Assembly: GCF_900636965.1 (NCBI RefSeq)
Contig: NZ_LR134331.1
Span: 496,001 to 560,000 of the forward strand
Direction: 5' to 3'
Length of the DNA stretch: 64,000 bases
DNA from: Lacticaseibacillus rhamnosus
Lineage (GTDB): Bacteria; Bacillota; Bacilli; Lactobacillales; Lactobacillaceae
Under the pieces are notes generated by a model. That model had not been told where the DNA came from and searched no databases. It saw nothing but the letters and a program-made list of their open reading frames with translations. How positions within the stretch are numbered: the stretch's first letter is position 1; each line of letters opens with the position of its first letter. The position numbers and the translations under genes were made by a program. Below are positions 15,855-23,927 of the stretch, piece after piece.

Positions 15855-17549
15855 TTATTCAAACATTTTCTTGGTTGCGCGCATCAAAGTCTTGATATCT
15901 TTGTCATATCGTGGCTTGTGTACGAGGTGGCTCATCGGGATACCGGTGAAGTGATAAGCCGCAATTTCGCCTGAACGGACCGCGCTTTGTTCGGTGAAGA
16001 CCATCTGGAATGGCTGCTCGGCAAATTCACCGGTGAAAGCGAGGTTGGTTGAGTGGGCGGGAATGACTTCCGGTCGATCAACTTTGGCGCGATTATTGAA
16101 GAGGGCCGAAGCATACGGCATGTAAACCGGAATGTTGTTGATGATACTTGCCATGATTTCATCTTGGCGATCGCGAATGTTGTCAGGACCCGGATCGACT
16201 TTGGCAAGCTGACCGATCAGTTCCAATGCCATTTCCTTCCCCGTCATTTTGATGTATGGCTTGTTAACAAATTCACCATAACGGCGAGGATACAGGAAGT
16301 AGCCCCACAAAACGGTTTCGTTAGGTTTTTGGGTGGTGAAGTGCGGTTGGTGATGCACCACAATCGACATCATCACGTCTTTTTGTCCAAGCGCGGTGAT
16401 GGGTTGGGTGGATAAGAAAGAGTTCAATGCATTGCCAGGGACTTGGGTGGTAATGCGCTCGATTTCGTTGAGCAGCAAGTGATCCTTGGTGGTTAAGGTG
16501 AAGCTGACCCACTCGCTGGCTGCCCGATCCGCGAAGAACTTATCCGGGTTGCCTAGGTTGTAGAAGTGGTCCGTGGCTTGTTTCCATAAGCTAGCCGCGG
16601 CACCGTAGTCCATGTTTTCAACAGCAGGATGGTCAAAATCACCTTGAGTGGCTGAGTCGGTGATGGAGCCGTTAGTGAAGAAGACGGCGGTATCGTCATC
16701 CACGACCACATGTTCCGGCTTATCGGTTTCGGTGTTCAGCATTTTCAAACCGGTTACCGTGATTTCATCGGTCATCGCGGTGTCTTTAAACTCGAACGCT
16801 GTGACGCGGCGGTTGAGGATGATGCGGCAGCCTTGATCCTTAAGGTAGTTGATTAGCGGCAACATGATGCTTTCAAATTGATTGTAACGGGTGCGGTTGA
16901 CGCCGACCAGATGCTCGATTTGGGTGAACTCGTAAATCATCATATGCATGTAACGCCGCAACTCCTGCGCCGAACTTTCAACGCGGAAGGCAAAAGTGGT
17001 CTCCCACATGTACCAGAAGTTGGTTTGGAACATATGCGGGTCATCTTTGAAGTAGTCGGCGATGCTAACATTGTCGAGTTTCTCTTCTTCCGAATCCGGC
17101 ATCATAATCAGCTTGGTTAGCAAAAGGCGATCCTTGTTGTTTAAGCCAAGGTGACCGGCTTGGATAATGCCGATGCCGCCTTCCATTAACCGCGCCTTAT
17201 CAAACGTCCGGTGCTGAGCGTCAAATTGCCGGGTATCTTCTTCCGCCGTCAATCCGGGTTCAGTTGCCGATGGAATGCGACTCAGCAAGTCCATCAAATC
17301 GACATAGGTTCGATAATTGAGCATCCGACCACCGCGCGCGACGTAGCCTTTGGTATTTTCCATTGGATGATATTTATTCCAATATTCGTCTGCCGTTGCT
17401 TCTGCCGGTGCGCCGTCGTTGGACCCGTGATCATCCAGGGAATAGAACGTAATCTGATCACCTTGCCAGTGACCTTCTTGAATTAAATAAACGGCGGCTG
17501 CCATGTTGGCTAACCCCGCGCCGATCATGATCGCCTTATGCTTGATCAT
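15855..17549 (-). CDS. ohyA: Oleate hydratase (myosin-cross-reactive antigen family)
   Basis: The 564-residue FAD enzyme begins MIKHKAIMIGAGLANMAAAVYL, a Rossmann dinucleotide motif. It continues with family signatures ENTKGYVARGGRML, MEGGIGIIQAGHLGL and WYMWETTFAFRVESSAQELRRYMH. Oleate hydratases add water to the cis-9 double bond of oleic and linoleic acid to give 10-hydroxy fatty acids, a detoxification step in lactic acid bacteria. Full length. The RBS AGGAGG overlaps the stop of the 43-residue ORF just upstream, so translation is coupled. The TetR gene farther upstream is a plausible regulator. Confidence 0.95.
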   Translation of the reverse strand: MIKHKAIMIGAGLANMAAAVYLIQEGHWQGDQITFYSLDDHGSNDGAPAEATADEYWNKYHPMENTKGYVARGGRMLNYRTYVDLMDLLSRIPSATEPGLTAEEDTRQFDAQHRTFDKARLMEGGIGIIQAGHLGLNNKDRLLLTKLIMMPDSEEEKLDNVSIADYFKDDPHMFQTNFWYMWETTFAFRVESSAQELRRYMHMMIYEFTQIEHLVGVNRTRYNQFESIMLPLINYLKDQGCRIILNRRVTAFEFKDTAMTDEITVTGLKMLNTETDKPEHVVVDDDTAVFFTNGSITDSATQGDFDHPAVENMDYGAAASLWKQATDHFYNLGNPDKFFADRAASEWVSFTLTTKDHLLLNEIERITTQVPGNALNSFLSTQPITALGQKDVMMSIVVHHQPHFTTQKPNETVLWGYFLYPRRYGEFVNKPYIKMTGKEMALELIGQLAKVDPGPDNIRDRQDEIMASIINNIPVYMPYASALFNNRAKVDRPEVIPAHSTNLAFTGEFAEQPFQMVFTEQSAVRSGEIAAYHFTGIPMSHLVHKPRYDKDIKTLMRATKKMFE

Positions 17550-17560
17550 TATTTTGCCTC

Positions 17561-17692
17561 CTAGCGACTTTCAAACTTCTTGTATGCGTCAGCGTCATCT
17601 TTGAACAGTTCCATTTTGTTTGCAAAGTAGCAAGCCGTGCCACCTGCAACCAGCGCTAATCCCAGCGCCGTCCACAAGAATTTTTTCATCAT
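17561..17692 (-). CDS. Small single-pass membrane protein upstream of ohyA (43 residues)
   Basis: It encodes MMKKFLWTALGLALVAGG.., a membrane or signal-anchor helix at residues 4-23 that includes a Cys, then a charged tail ending KKFESR. The sequence ahead of the Cys does not form a good lipobox. AAAGGAAG precedes the ATG. Its TAG lies inside the AGGAGG of ohyA, so the two are cotranslated. It might tether or assist the peripheral membrane enzyme OhyA (inference). Family unknown to me. Confidence 0.65.
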   Translation of the reverse strand: MMKKFLWTALGLALVAGGTACYFANKMELFKDDADAYKKFESR

Positions 17693-17777
17693 AAAACGCT
17701 TCCTTTCGCTTTCTGACTTCATTATAGCCAGGCGGAAAAGAAGCGTCTTTAGTCAAAATATGATGTTTGTTCGAAAA

Positions 17778-18344
17778 TTAACGTTCTTTTCCATGCGCCT
17801 GTTTGTGCACGATGAACGCAATTGAACCATTCAACATGAGATCCGCTCGTTTGATCAGGTCACGCTCGGGTTCTTGCAAGGATTGGGCTAGCCACAATAG
17901 AATCTGACCTACGATGGCGGCACCATAGAAGTTACAGATATCGGCCACCATTTTCGCCGGAGTGGTGGGATCGATGTCGAGCACCACCGGCTTCACCATG
18001 TCGGTCGCTGATTGAAACAAAAACTCTTCCAGCATGTCACGGCCCACGGAATGATAGGCATTCAGGCAAAAGGCTTGGTTGGCAATGATGTAATCGAGTA
18101 CCAGTTGATACTTAGCCTCCCAAGTCGCCGCGCCAAGATTTTGCATGACTTTACGGCCAATATCGGCTTCCAGCGTCCACTTCAACAAGCCGTAGATGTC
18201 TTCAAAATGGTAATAAAAAGTGTTGCGATTCACGTGTGTTGCCGCGCTTAATTCAGCGATGGTAATGCGATCCAACGGCTTGTGGTGCATGAGGTCTTTC
18301 AAGGTGGTCGCAAATTGCATTTTGGTTTGGTCAGATGTGGCCAT
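17778..18344 (-). CDS. TetR-family regulator (DhaS-like)
   Basis: The 188-residue protein has an N-terminal TetR DNA-binding domain (DRITIAELSAATHVNRNTFYYHFEDIYGLLKW, residues ~20-52) and a helical ligand domain. The HVNRNTFYYHF recognition helix and short ligand domain resemble DhaS, the activator of dihydroxyacetone kinase operons. It lies directly after dhaKLM and before ohyA, all on one strand. It could therefore regulate either the dha genes or fatty acid hydration. ATG 18344 was chosen over the overlapping GTG at 18347; AGGAG sits upstream of both. Confidence 0.8.
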   Translation of the reverse strand: MATSDQTKMQFATTLKDLMHHKPLDRITIAELSAATHVNRNTFYYHFEDIYGLLKWTLEADIGRKVMQNLGAATWEAKYQLVLDYIIANQAFCLNAYHSVGRDMLEEFLFQSATDMVKPVVLDIDPTTPAKMVADICNFYGAAIVGQILLWLAQSLQEPERDLIKRADLMLNGSIAFIVHKQAHGKER

Positions 18345-18433
18345 CACACTTCACTCCTGTGGTTAAAAAATATCAGCTTACGAATGCGAAAAACCGCCTG
18401 TCTGCAAGGGATGCCGACAAGCGGAAATGAAAG

Positions 18434-18802
18434 TTACTTGACCTTTAGTGGCTTCAATTGGGCTTCGATTTTATCCAATGTCACGTTAGCTTCCAGTAAA
18501 GCCGCAGCGGCGTAAGCACCTTCCACAAAGGCCACGTCATAAACGTGCATCTGTTTGTCGCTGACCTCTTCGGCAATATCCAAATTCATTTTGGCACTGC
18601 CGAGGTCGTAAAAGACGAGCAACTCGGAAGCCGGATTGTCGTTGATTGCTTTTTGAATATGGTCCAGATCCGTTCCGATTTGACCATCACTGGTACCGCC
18701 AGCCGTGGTGATCGGAACATCTTTGGCCACTTGTTTGATTAAGGTCTCAAGGCCGCTGGCGATGGCCGGCACATGGGAGACGAGCAACATGCCCATTGCC
18801 AT
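18434..18802 (-). CDS. dhaM: DhaM, phosphotransfer subunit of PTS-dependent dihydroxyacetone kinase
   Basis: The 122-residue protein begins MAMGMLLVSHVPAIASGL; His10 in LLVSH is the phosphorylated residue of the EIIA-Man-like DhaM domain. TTAGGTSDGQIGTDLDHI and YDLGSAKMNLDI are typical. It takes phosphate from HPr and re-phosphorylates ADP bound to DhaL. This is the short single-domain form found in firmicutes. The ATG at 18802 with AAGGAGTG upstream is the real start; the longer frame to 18922 runs into the palindromic repeat. Confidence 0.92.
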   Translation of the reverse strand: MAMGMLLVSHVPAIASGLETLIKQVAKDVPITTAGGTSDGQIGTDLDHIQKAINDNPASELLVFYDLGSAKMNLDIAEEVSDKQMHVYDVAFVEGAYAAAALLEANVTLDKIEAQLKPLKVK

Positions 18803-18841
18803 GAAAATCACACTCCTTTGGTTTTTGACGGTAATTTGCTG

Positions 18842-18957
18842 AAACGCGTTCACTGGCGCAGAGATCTGCGTGTAAGGACCTTGGTCGCAATGGCAAAACC
18901 CAGCCATCACGCCCAAGGCCACTTACACTCCGATCTCTAACCGCGCCAGTTCACGCT
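18842..18957. repeat. Palindromic intergenic element, copy 1 (dhaL-dhaM)
   Basis: About 116 bases fold into one long imperfect hairpin. Nested arms are ACTGGCGC/GCGCCAGT, AGAGATC/GATCTCT, GTGTAAG/CTTACAC, CCTTGG/CCAAGG and ATGGC/GCCAT. It shares the unpaired core (TGTAAGGACCTTGGTCGCAAT) with copies at 45683-45801 and 61209-61328. Stem positions change in pairs. It supplies the TGA stop of dhaL (18951-18953). Relative to the transcribed strand it is inverted compared with the other two copies. Confidence 0.85.
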
Positions 18958-19532
18958 CTTGCCTCTAGGTATGCCTTTAGCAGCTCTCCAGTTGAGGCAG
19001 CGCCGGGATCGATGTGGCCGACACTTTTTTCACCGAGGTAGGAGGCACGGCCGCGTTTGGCAGTCATGGGTTTGGTGGCTTCAACGAGTTTGTCAATGGC
19101 AGCATCGTCCAGCTTGCCTTGTTTGATTAAGTCAGCGGCGGGGGCCCAGACATCTAGCATGGTCTTGTCGCCTGGTTTGGCTTGGCCGCGTTTGGCAATG
19201 CCTTTTGCTGCCGCTTCAACCAGATCGCCGAAGTCAGTATCGGTTTTGGCGAGTTTGGCCATTTCCAGAAAAGCAGTGCCATACAATGGGCCGCTAGCAC
19301 CACCGACTTTGCTGAGCATGGCCATGGCGATGGTCTTGAAGTCTTGGGCAAGATCGGCAGTTGGTGGCGTTTTTTCGAAGGCAGCCTTGATGGCATTCAC
19401 GCCACGCTCCATGTTGTTACCGTGGTCGGAATCACCAATGACCCGATCAAGTTCGGTGAGATGGTCTTTTTGCTGCGTAATGCGATTTTCAAAATTTGTC
19501 ATCCATTTAGTCAAAATTTCAGCGTTTAACAT
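18951..19532 (-). CDS. dhaL: DhaL, ADP-binding subunit of dihydroxyacetone kinase
   Basis: The 193-residue protein has the DhaL hallmarks LDRVIGDSDHGNNMERG (Asp residues binding Mg-ADP) and KVGGASGPLYGTAFLEMA. The C-terminal GRASYLGEKSVGHIDPGAAST is also typical. It holds tightly bound ADP/ATP and phosphorylates dihydroxyacetone bound to DhaK. The ATG at 19532, with GGGGGGATA upstream, gives MLNAEILTKWM and overlaps the dhaK end by 14 bases. The stop codon lies within the palindromic element. C-terminus ..YLEARA. Confidence 0.92.
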   Translation of the reverse strand: MLNAEILTKWMTNFENRITQQKDHLTELDRVIGDSDHGNNMERGVNAIKAAFEKTPPTADLAQDFKTIAMAMLSKVGGASGPLYGTAFLEMAKLAKTDTDFGDLVEAAAKGIAKRGQAKPGDKTMLDVWAPAADLIKQGKLDDAAIDKLVEATKPMTAKRGRASYLGEKSVGHIDPGAASTGELLKAYLEARA

Positions 19533-20538
19533 CAGTATCCCCCCAGCCAACAGTGTGCGCAGATGCATTCAGATAGTTCAACCATTGCGGATCATCCAGT
19601 GCCAGCATTGTCAGTGAAATCCCCGCCATGTCAAGTGATGTGACATAGTTGCCAGCCTTGGTGAAGTCTGCTTTAAGGCCTTGTGCGTGTAACTCGTTCA
19701 AAACATCACCCATGAAAATGTATTGTTCCGACAGCGGAGTTGCGCCCATACCGTTGATTAAAACGGCATAGGCATGCGCTTTAGGATCTTTAAACTCAAC
19801 AGTTAACTTACCAATCAATTGTTTGGCAAGTGCTTTGGAAGTCGGCAACTTTTCCTGACCAGTGCCGGGTTCATTGTGAATCCCAACGCCAAATTCGATT
19901 TCATCAGGCTTGAGGTCAAAACCGGGTTTGCCCACTTCAGGAACCGTCGCGGCGTGCAGTGCAACGGCAAACGACTTGGTATTTTTAACCACAGCATCGC
20001 CTAACTTTTTGAGCTCATCTAGGCTGAGACCGGCCTCGGCAGCCGCGCCGATAATCTTTTCGACAAAAATAGTGCCGGCAACGCCACGGCGACCTTGTGT
20101 ATACAGCGAATCTTTGACTGCCACATCATCGTCGACCACCACGGATTCAACGTTGATATCGTCGACACTGGCGAGATCCTTGGCCATGTCGAAGTTCATA
20201 ACATCGCCGGAGTAGTTCTTGACGATCATCAGAACCCCTTCGCCTTGGTCAACCGCCTTGATCGCGGCATAAATCTGATCCGGGGTGGGTGAGGTGAAGA
20301 CCTGACCGGCAACGGCTGCATCCAACATGCCTTGACCGACATAGCCGGCGTGCAGCGGTTCGTGACCTGAGCCGCCACCGGAGATAACCCCGACTTTCTT
20401 CTTCTGCTTGAACGCGGCGTCATTGCGGACGACCGCCGTTGTTTCAGGAATCTGTTTCAAATATTGCGGATAACTGGCAGTGAGACCAGCAATCATTTCC
20501 GGGACAATATCGCCTGGAGCATTGATAATCTTCTTCAT
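19519..20538 (-). CDS. dhaK: DhaK, dihydroxyacetone-binding subunit
   Basis: The 339-residue subunit shows GVISGGGSGHEPLHAGYVG and His221 in FGVGIHNEPG, the residue that binds dihydroxyacetone covalently as a hemiaminal. It is first in dhaK-dhaL-dhaM. With DhaL and DhaM it converts dihydroxyacetone to the phosphate at the cost of PEP. The length and motifs are normal. A DhaQ-like inactive paralogue is not present here, nor is a glycerol dehydrogenase. Confidence 0.95.
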   Translation of the reverse strand: MKKIINAPGDIVPEMIAGLTASYPQYLKQIPETTAVVRNDAAFKQKKKVGVISGGGSGHEPLHAGYVGQGMLDAAVAGQVFTSPTPDQIYAAIKAVDQGEGVLMIVKNYSGDVMNFDMAKDLASVDDINVESVVVDDDVAVKDSLYTQGRRGVAGTIFVEKIIGAAAEAGLSLDELKKLGDAVVKNTKSFAVALHAATVPEVGKPGFDLKPDEIEFGVGIHNEPGTGQEKLPTSKALAKQLIGKLTVEFKDPKAHAYAVLINGMGATPLSEQYIFMGDVLNELHAQGLKADFTKAGNYVTSLDMAGISLTMLALDDPQWLNYLNASAHTVGWGDTDVKR

Positions 20539-20675
20539 ATTTGCAACTCCCTTCTAGTTATCAGTGTAACGCTTGCAGTGCTAAAAATCAGGTGGGATGC
20601 AAAGAATAACAGAAGGTATTTGATCGTATGGCTGTAGGCTGGCAACCAGTTTTTGCATGATGATCGCAAGGCATC

Positions 20676-20719
20676 AAAAATCGCCTCATCAAGTGTGGGT
20701 AACTTAACGAGGCGATTTT
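20676..20719 (-). terminator. Terminator of the OsmC gene
   Basis: On the minus strand AAAATCGCCTC pairs with GAGGCGATTTTT, 12 bases after the OsmC stop. Confidence 0.8.
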
Positions 20720-20730
20720 CGGGCAAGCAA

Positions 20731-21159
20731 TTAATCAGCGAAATCAGTAACGGTTTCGATGGTGTAATTGCCGCTATTTTTAAGTAATTTTGAAACCGGG
20801 CAGCGATTTTCAATTTCGTTGGTAAAAGCCTTGGCCGTGTCAAGATCAACACCTTTGACCATAACCTGAGCGTGAACTAAGAATTGATACTCCGCGCGTT
20901 CGCCAATAAAGGCAACTTTAACTCGGACCGCGCCTGTATGCGGCAAGCCGTGTTCCTTTTCAACGGCCTCTAGGGTTGCTTCCAGACAGGTGCTTAACGA
21001 CAAGCCCAAAAGTTGTTCTGGGTTGGTGCCGGGATGATCGTTCAATGGACTGCTTGTTTGAACTTTAAGGCCGCCGGGAACATACGCGTGCCCCTCGAGG
21101 CCTTCATCGTTAATTGCTTCGGTTGTATACAGTGGATGTTGCCAACGTTCATCTGCCAT
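20731..21159 (-). CDS. OsmC/Ohr-family peroxiredoxin
   Basis: The 142-residue protein carries the two reactive cysteines of the family: Cys58 in LSTCLEATL and Cys120 in NRCPVSKLL. The glycine-rich GTNPEQLLGLSLSTC segment is typical. These dimeric enzymes reduce organic hydroperoxides using a thiol partner. TTTAGGAGG precedes the ATG. It forms its own unit with a terminator, upstream of dhaK on the same strand. Whether it is closer to Ohr or OsmC cannot be decided here. Confidence 0.9.
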   Translation of the reverse strand: MADERWQHPLYTTEAINDEGLEGHAYVPGGLKVQTSSPLNDHPGTNPEQLLGLSLSTCLEATLEAVEKEHGLPHTGAVRVKVAFIGERAEYQFLVHAQVMVKGVDLDTAKAFTNEIENRCPVSKLLKNSGNYTIETVTDFAD

Positions 21160-21591
21160 TATTTTGCCTCCTAAAAATTTGTTATTGTGTTCACTTGTTG
21201 CGGAGATGCGCCTCGCATCAGTCGTACGTGACAGTGAAGTACAGACATATAGGGTTAAAGTTGGGATTAATCATTGAAACCGTGAACGCTATTTATTATA
21301 AGCGCTTACACGAACTTCGCAATTAATTTATAGCGCCTTGCAATTTCGTTAAGCTGATAGACATATATTAAGATTTTACTGACCGTTAATACTTCTCCTT
21401 CCACTTGGGATTACTGTATTTAAGGCATCAACACCTGACTTTACTATGAACTGTTTATAGCCGTCTCTGTTCATCATAAGGGTCTTTGGCTTGGTGAAAC
21501 AGCTTAGGAAAATATAAAAACAGTGTTGTCAATACTTTCAAATGTGCTAATAGAAAAAATAAATATATTTTTATTCATGGGAGTAGTTTAA
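21160..21591. other. 432-base intergenic stretch, mostly featureless
   Basis: AT-rich DNA with no convincing gene. It holds a cre-like site (21297-21310) and the presumed OsmC promoter on the minus strand. The A/T-rich region at 21520-21580 probably carries the promoter for the peptide and rhomboid genes. Confidence 0.6.
21297..21310. promoter_or_regulatory. cre-like site
   Basis: On the minus strand TGTAAGCGCTTATA matches the CcpA site consensus TGWAANCGNTNWCA at 13 of 14 positions. It lies 138 bases upstream of the OsmC start and 295 before the small peptide gene. The target gene is uncertain. Confidence 0.5.
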
Positions 21592-21660
21592 ATGAACAAA
21601 AAGTTGACAATGGGCGACTTTAAGGTATTATTCGTTTTACACATAAGGGTTATTTACTGA
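21592..21660 (+). CDS. Putative 22-residue peptide upstream of the rhomboid gene
   Basis: MNKKLTMGDFKVLFVLHI.. starts 8 bases after GGGAG and ends 28 bases before the rhomboid start. It has a basic start and a hydrophobic C-terminal half. It could be a leader peptide, a rhomboid substrate or simply a chance frame; evidence is only the RBS and position. Confidence 0.35.
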   Translation: MNKKLTMGDFKVLFVLHIRVIY

Positions 21661-21688
21661 GTTGCACTATGTTTGGGGAGGGGCTATC

Positions 21689-22378
21689 ATGCTGCAAAAG
21701 TTAAGAAGATCGAATCTTGTGAATATCTATTTCGGCGCTAGGGGGACTTTTCTAACATGCTTCACATTGATGTTCTTTTATTTTTTATTCTCAGTTTTAA
21801 CCAATACATTCTTAATACCATCTGACAAATTTGTCGGAAATATACCATCAATTTTAAGAGGCGAATACTGGTATATCATAACAGGACCGCTTTTCCATTA
21901 TGAATGGCATCACTTAATGTGGAATCTTTTACCGATTGCTGTTCTAGGGCCCTTTATTGAGTGGAAAATTGGTAGTTGGGTTTTCGTAACCAGTTTCTTT
22001 GTTTCTGGATGGGTTGGGTCTTCTATATTCTGTTTTGTATTTGGTGAGTTTATTCAGTCGATTTTGGGCATAGGTCTATATCTCTGTGTGTTCTATGGCG
22101 CGTCAATTGCAGTATATGCATTGTTTCCTCTGACTATAGCGGCGTTTTTAATAAAAGAACCTGAATATTCCTTCATTACTAAGGCAGTGGTTATTGGCGC
22201 GTTCTCATATCTCATACTCGGACTTTTTCCTAAAGCAGATGCATCGGATGCCCAGAGATTTGTGGAAATTGCGCATGTAAGTGGATTTATTGCGGGAATA
22301 ATCGGAGCAATTGTTGTCTCTGTAATCAAACTGCGAAGGAAAGTTGTTTCTTTTTTCCTTCGCCGATCAACAGATTAG
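21689..22378 (+). CDS. Rhomboid-family intramembrane serine protease
   Basis: The 229-residue membrane protein keeps the rhomboid core: FHYEWHHLMWN gives His70-x4-His75-x3-Asn79, the GlpG H-H-N pattern. GAS with candidate nucleophile Ser139 follows, then AHVSGFIAGI with candidate catalytic His196. Around six membrane helices are visible. The second glycine of the usual GxSG is replaced (GASI), so activity is likely but not certain. The ATG at 21689 has GGGGAGGGG seven bases before it. Base composition is AT-rich relative to neighbours and the gene sits next to a duplicated exonuclease fragment, in accessory DNA. Confidence 0.75.
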   Translation: MLQKLRRSNLVNIYFGARGTFLTCFTLMFFYFLFSVLTNTFLIPSDKFVGNIPSILRGEYWYIITGPLFHYEWHHLMWNLLPIAVLGPFIEWKIGSWVFVTSFFVSGWVGSSIFCFVFGEFIQSILGIGLYLCVFYGASIAVYALFPLTIAAFLIKEPEYSFITKAVVIGAFSYLILGLFPKADASDAQRFVEIAHVSGFIAGIIGAIVVSVIKLRRKVVSFFLRRSTD

Positions 22379-22432
22379 ACGTATATTGCTGTGGTACGGT
22401 CACAATTGCTTTGCTTTTAAATTTTGTTACCT

Positions 22433-22588
22433 GAATCCGGTTTTTGATCCGGTTCCGGGTTATTAGCGCGTTCCGGTGGGCGTTGAGAAAAGCCGGTAGC
22501 ATGGGTGATGAGCGGGTGGTTTTGGCATCACTGAACGCGGCGTGGGAGCAGATTGAAGTAACTGGTTGTGTTTTGCCGATTTCGAACT
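22433..22588 (-). pseudogene. Degraded duplicate of the 3' end of the exonuclease gene
   Basis: Bases 22433-22520 match 25067-25154 closely, from GAATCCGGTTTTTGATCCGG onward. After a gap, TTTTGGCATCACTGA.CGCGG..GTGGGAG and GTGTTTT..GCCGAT..CGAAC match further inside the exonuclease gene (25185-25282). Internal deletions break the frame. It is a relic direct repeat bordering the Rgg/peptide locus. Confidence 0.85.
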
Positions 22589-22734
22589 ATTTATAGGCTA
22601 AAACAGTAGCACTAAACGCTCGTATTGCTCAATCTTAATGGACATGATGGCGTGGTAACCAGCCGATTTTCACCCAGTCTATGATTCCTTTGCCTTGATA
22701 CCAGGATCTTTAAAAACCTTAAGGAGATAAAAAA

Positions 22735-22780
22735 CCATACTATCTTTCAAATTCAAGTGAATAATAGTATGGCTATATTT
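22735..22780. terminator. Terminator after the secreted protein gene
   Basis: CCATACTAT and ATAGTATGG pair. TTTTTTA follows on the minus strand and an AT-rich run on the plus strand. It lies ~100 bases past the stop of the gene at 22870. Confidence 0.65.
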
Positions 22781-22869
22781 TTAAACTGTATATTGCATCA
22801 TGATTTATTTGTTATGAGCTGTTTGACCCAGCACACTACAATTTAAATTTGGAAGACTTTCATCTGACC

Positions 22870-23478
22870 TTAAAAGGCTAAAAATACAATCGTTCGAGCA
22901 GTCCAATAAGCTGCTGTACTGTTCCATCCCATTTGAGTGACTAAAAAGCTTTGGATACCATCTTGCATATCACCTTCAAAGTTTGTAAGATAGTTGACCC
23001 AGTCACTTAATGTTTTTTCACCCATCTTTGCCCCGAGTACCTTAGCAGCAGCCTTGAAAACAGCTTTTATAACGGCTACCTTCCATCTTGCCTGTACTGC
23101 TGGATCGTCAGCAATACCTGCTTTTGATTGTAGAAATTGAGTTTTTTCGGAATCAGACCATCCATAATGGCTTGCTAATGTATCAAAGTTTGCTTTGTCT
23201 TCGGGTGATAGTTCAGCGTAAAGCTGGGAAAAACTTTTGGAGCTAGGATGAATGATCGTGTCAGACCAATTGATCTCTCCAGAATAATCGGGGGCAGATT
23301 TTCCAAACGTTTGATCTATTAAGTCGTCTAATGTTCCCCCATTGTTTGGTTGGATCGAATCTGAGATGGCAGTATCCGATTCTGCGGCGTGCACACTTGT
23401 AACAGCCGAAAGCGGACCAACCGATCCAAGAACTATAGCTAGACCAAGTACTGAGAGTTTCTTTGCGCTGAATTGCAT
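22870..23478 (-). CDS. Secreted protein of unknown function with cationic amphipathic segment
   Basis: The 202-residue precursor has a signal peptide (MQFSAKKLSVLGLAIVLG..SVHA) with likely cleavage before AESD. The mature part is acidic and polar up to about residue 130. A cationic amphipathic helix follows (RWKVAVIKAVFKAAAKVLG), and the C-terminus is hydrophobic and aromatic, ending NSTAAYWTARTIVFLAF. I know no named family. The helix resembles membrane-active peptides, which suggests a bacteriocin-like or signalling effector (inference). GGAGG precedes the ATG. It is the last gene of a run behind the hydrophobic peptide and the 59-residue membrane protein, divergent from an Rgg regulator. 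Confidence 0.75.
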   Translation of the reverse strand: MQFSAKKLSVLGLAIVLGSVGPLSAVTSVHAAESDTAISDSIQPNNGGTLDDLIDQTFGKSAPDYSGEINWSDTIIHPSSKSFSQLYAELSPEDKANFDTLASHYGWSDSEKTQFLQSKAGIADDPAVQARWKVAVIKAVFKAAAKVLGAKMGEKTLSDWVNYLTNFEGDMQDGIQSFLVTQMGWNSTAAYWTARTIVFLAF

Positions 23479-23504
23479 AAATATAATCCTCCTAAATGTC
23501 TCTA

Positions 23505-23684
23505 TTACGATTTTAAAGCGTTTGAGATGCTTTTATAAGCAATGAAAATCAGTATAGCGAAACTGATTAGGCCAAAGATAAAGATCGTAGATAAAACGAT
23601 GCCGCTTTGGGTTTGCTTGTAAAGAAATGCGAGTAACATCGCAATGACGAATGTTACCAAAAATGAAATCCATAATTTTAGCAT
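23505..23684 (-). CDS. Small two-helix membrane protein (59 residues)
   Basis: It encodes MLKLWISFLVTFVIAMLLAF.., a basic turn (YKQTQSG) and a second hydrophobic segment (IFIFGLISFAILIFIAYK). The basic C-terminus ends NALKS. GAGG lies nine bases before the ATG. Its size and place beside a secreted protein recall immunity or accessory membrane proteins of bacteriocin loci. No family was recognised. Confidence 0.65.
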   Translation of the reverse strand: MLKLWISFLVTFVIAMLLAFLYKQTQSGIVLSTIFIFGLISFAILIFIAYKSISNALKS

Positions 23685-23753
23685 TGATTTAAACCTCGGA
23701 ACATATATTTAACAATCTAACTCGATTTTAGCGAGTAGCCGTTGGATTTTCGA

Positions 23754-23819
23754 TCAGCCACCTGCGATAACGCGACCGCCAAGAGGCACTAAGATTGAAA
23801 GAAGTACGGTCATCATCAC
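23754..23819 (-). CDS. Short hydrophobic peptide, candidate Rgg pheromone (SHP-like)
   Basis: A ~21-residue peptide read from GTG 23819 (or ATG 23816 or 23813) contains TVLLSILVPLGG and ends RVIAGG. The strong GGAAGGAG site lies eight bases before the GTG. Known streptococcal SHP pheromones are 20-30 residues, hydrophobic, divergent from or adjacent to rgg, and end in a processed ..VGG-type octapeptide. This frame lies 108 bases from the rgg start on the opposite strand and ends ..IAGG. It also differs: there is no run of basic residues at the start and an Arg falls in the tail. Processing and activity are inference. Confidence 0.55.
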   Translation of the reverse strand: MMMTVLLSILVPLGGRVIAGG

Positions 23820-23880
23820 TTCTTCAGCTCCTTCCTTTGTTCTGCATATAGTGTAGGGGATGAACGCTGTTTTTTGTGTT

Positions 23881-23900
23881 AATATGAAATCATTCATATT
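23881..23900. promoter_or_regulatory. Palindrome in the rgg-peptide divergent promoter region
   Basis: AATATGAA-ATCA-TTCATATT is a perfect inverted repeat with 8-base arms, 28 bases before the rgg TTG start. It is ~80 bases upstream of the peptide gene on the other strand. It is a likely binding site for the Rgg protein. The peptide side has a possible -10 (TACACT) but no good -35, as expected for an activated promoter. Confidence 0.55.
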
Positions 23901-23927
23901 TTTGGCTAAAAATTAGGAGTTTATATA

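Noticed and set aside
18802-18922. N-terminal extension of dhaM
   Set aside because: It runs through the palindromic element; the start at 18802 has the RBS and aligns with DhaM proteins.
20560-20580. Possible cre site before dhaK
   Set aside because: TGCAAGCGTTACAC fits the consensus poorly at its end positions; not strong enough to list.
22620-22735. Possible further gene between the exonuclease fragment and the secreted protein
   Set aside because: Only short unconnected frames without RBS were seen.
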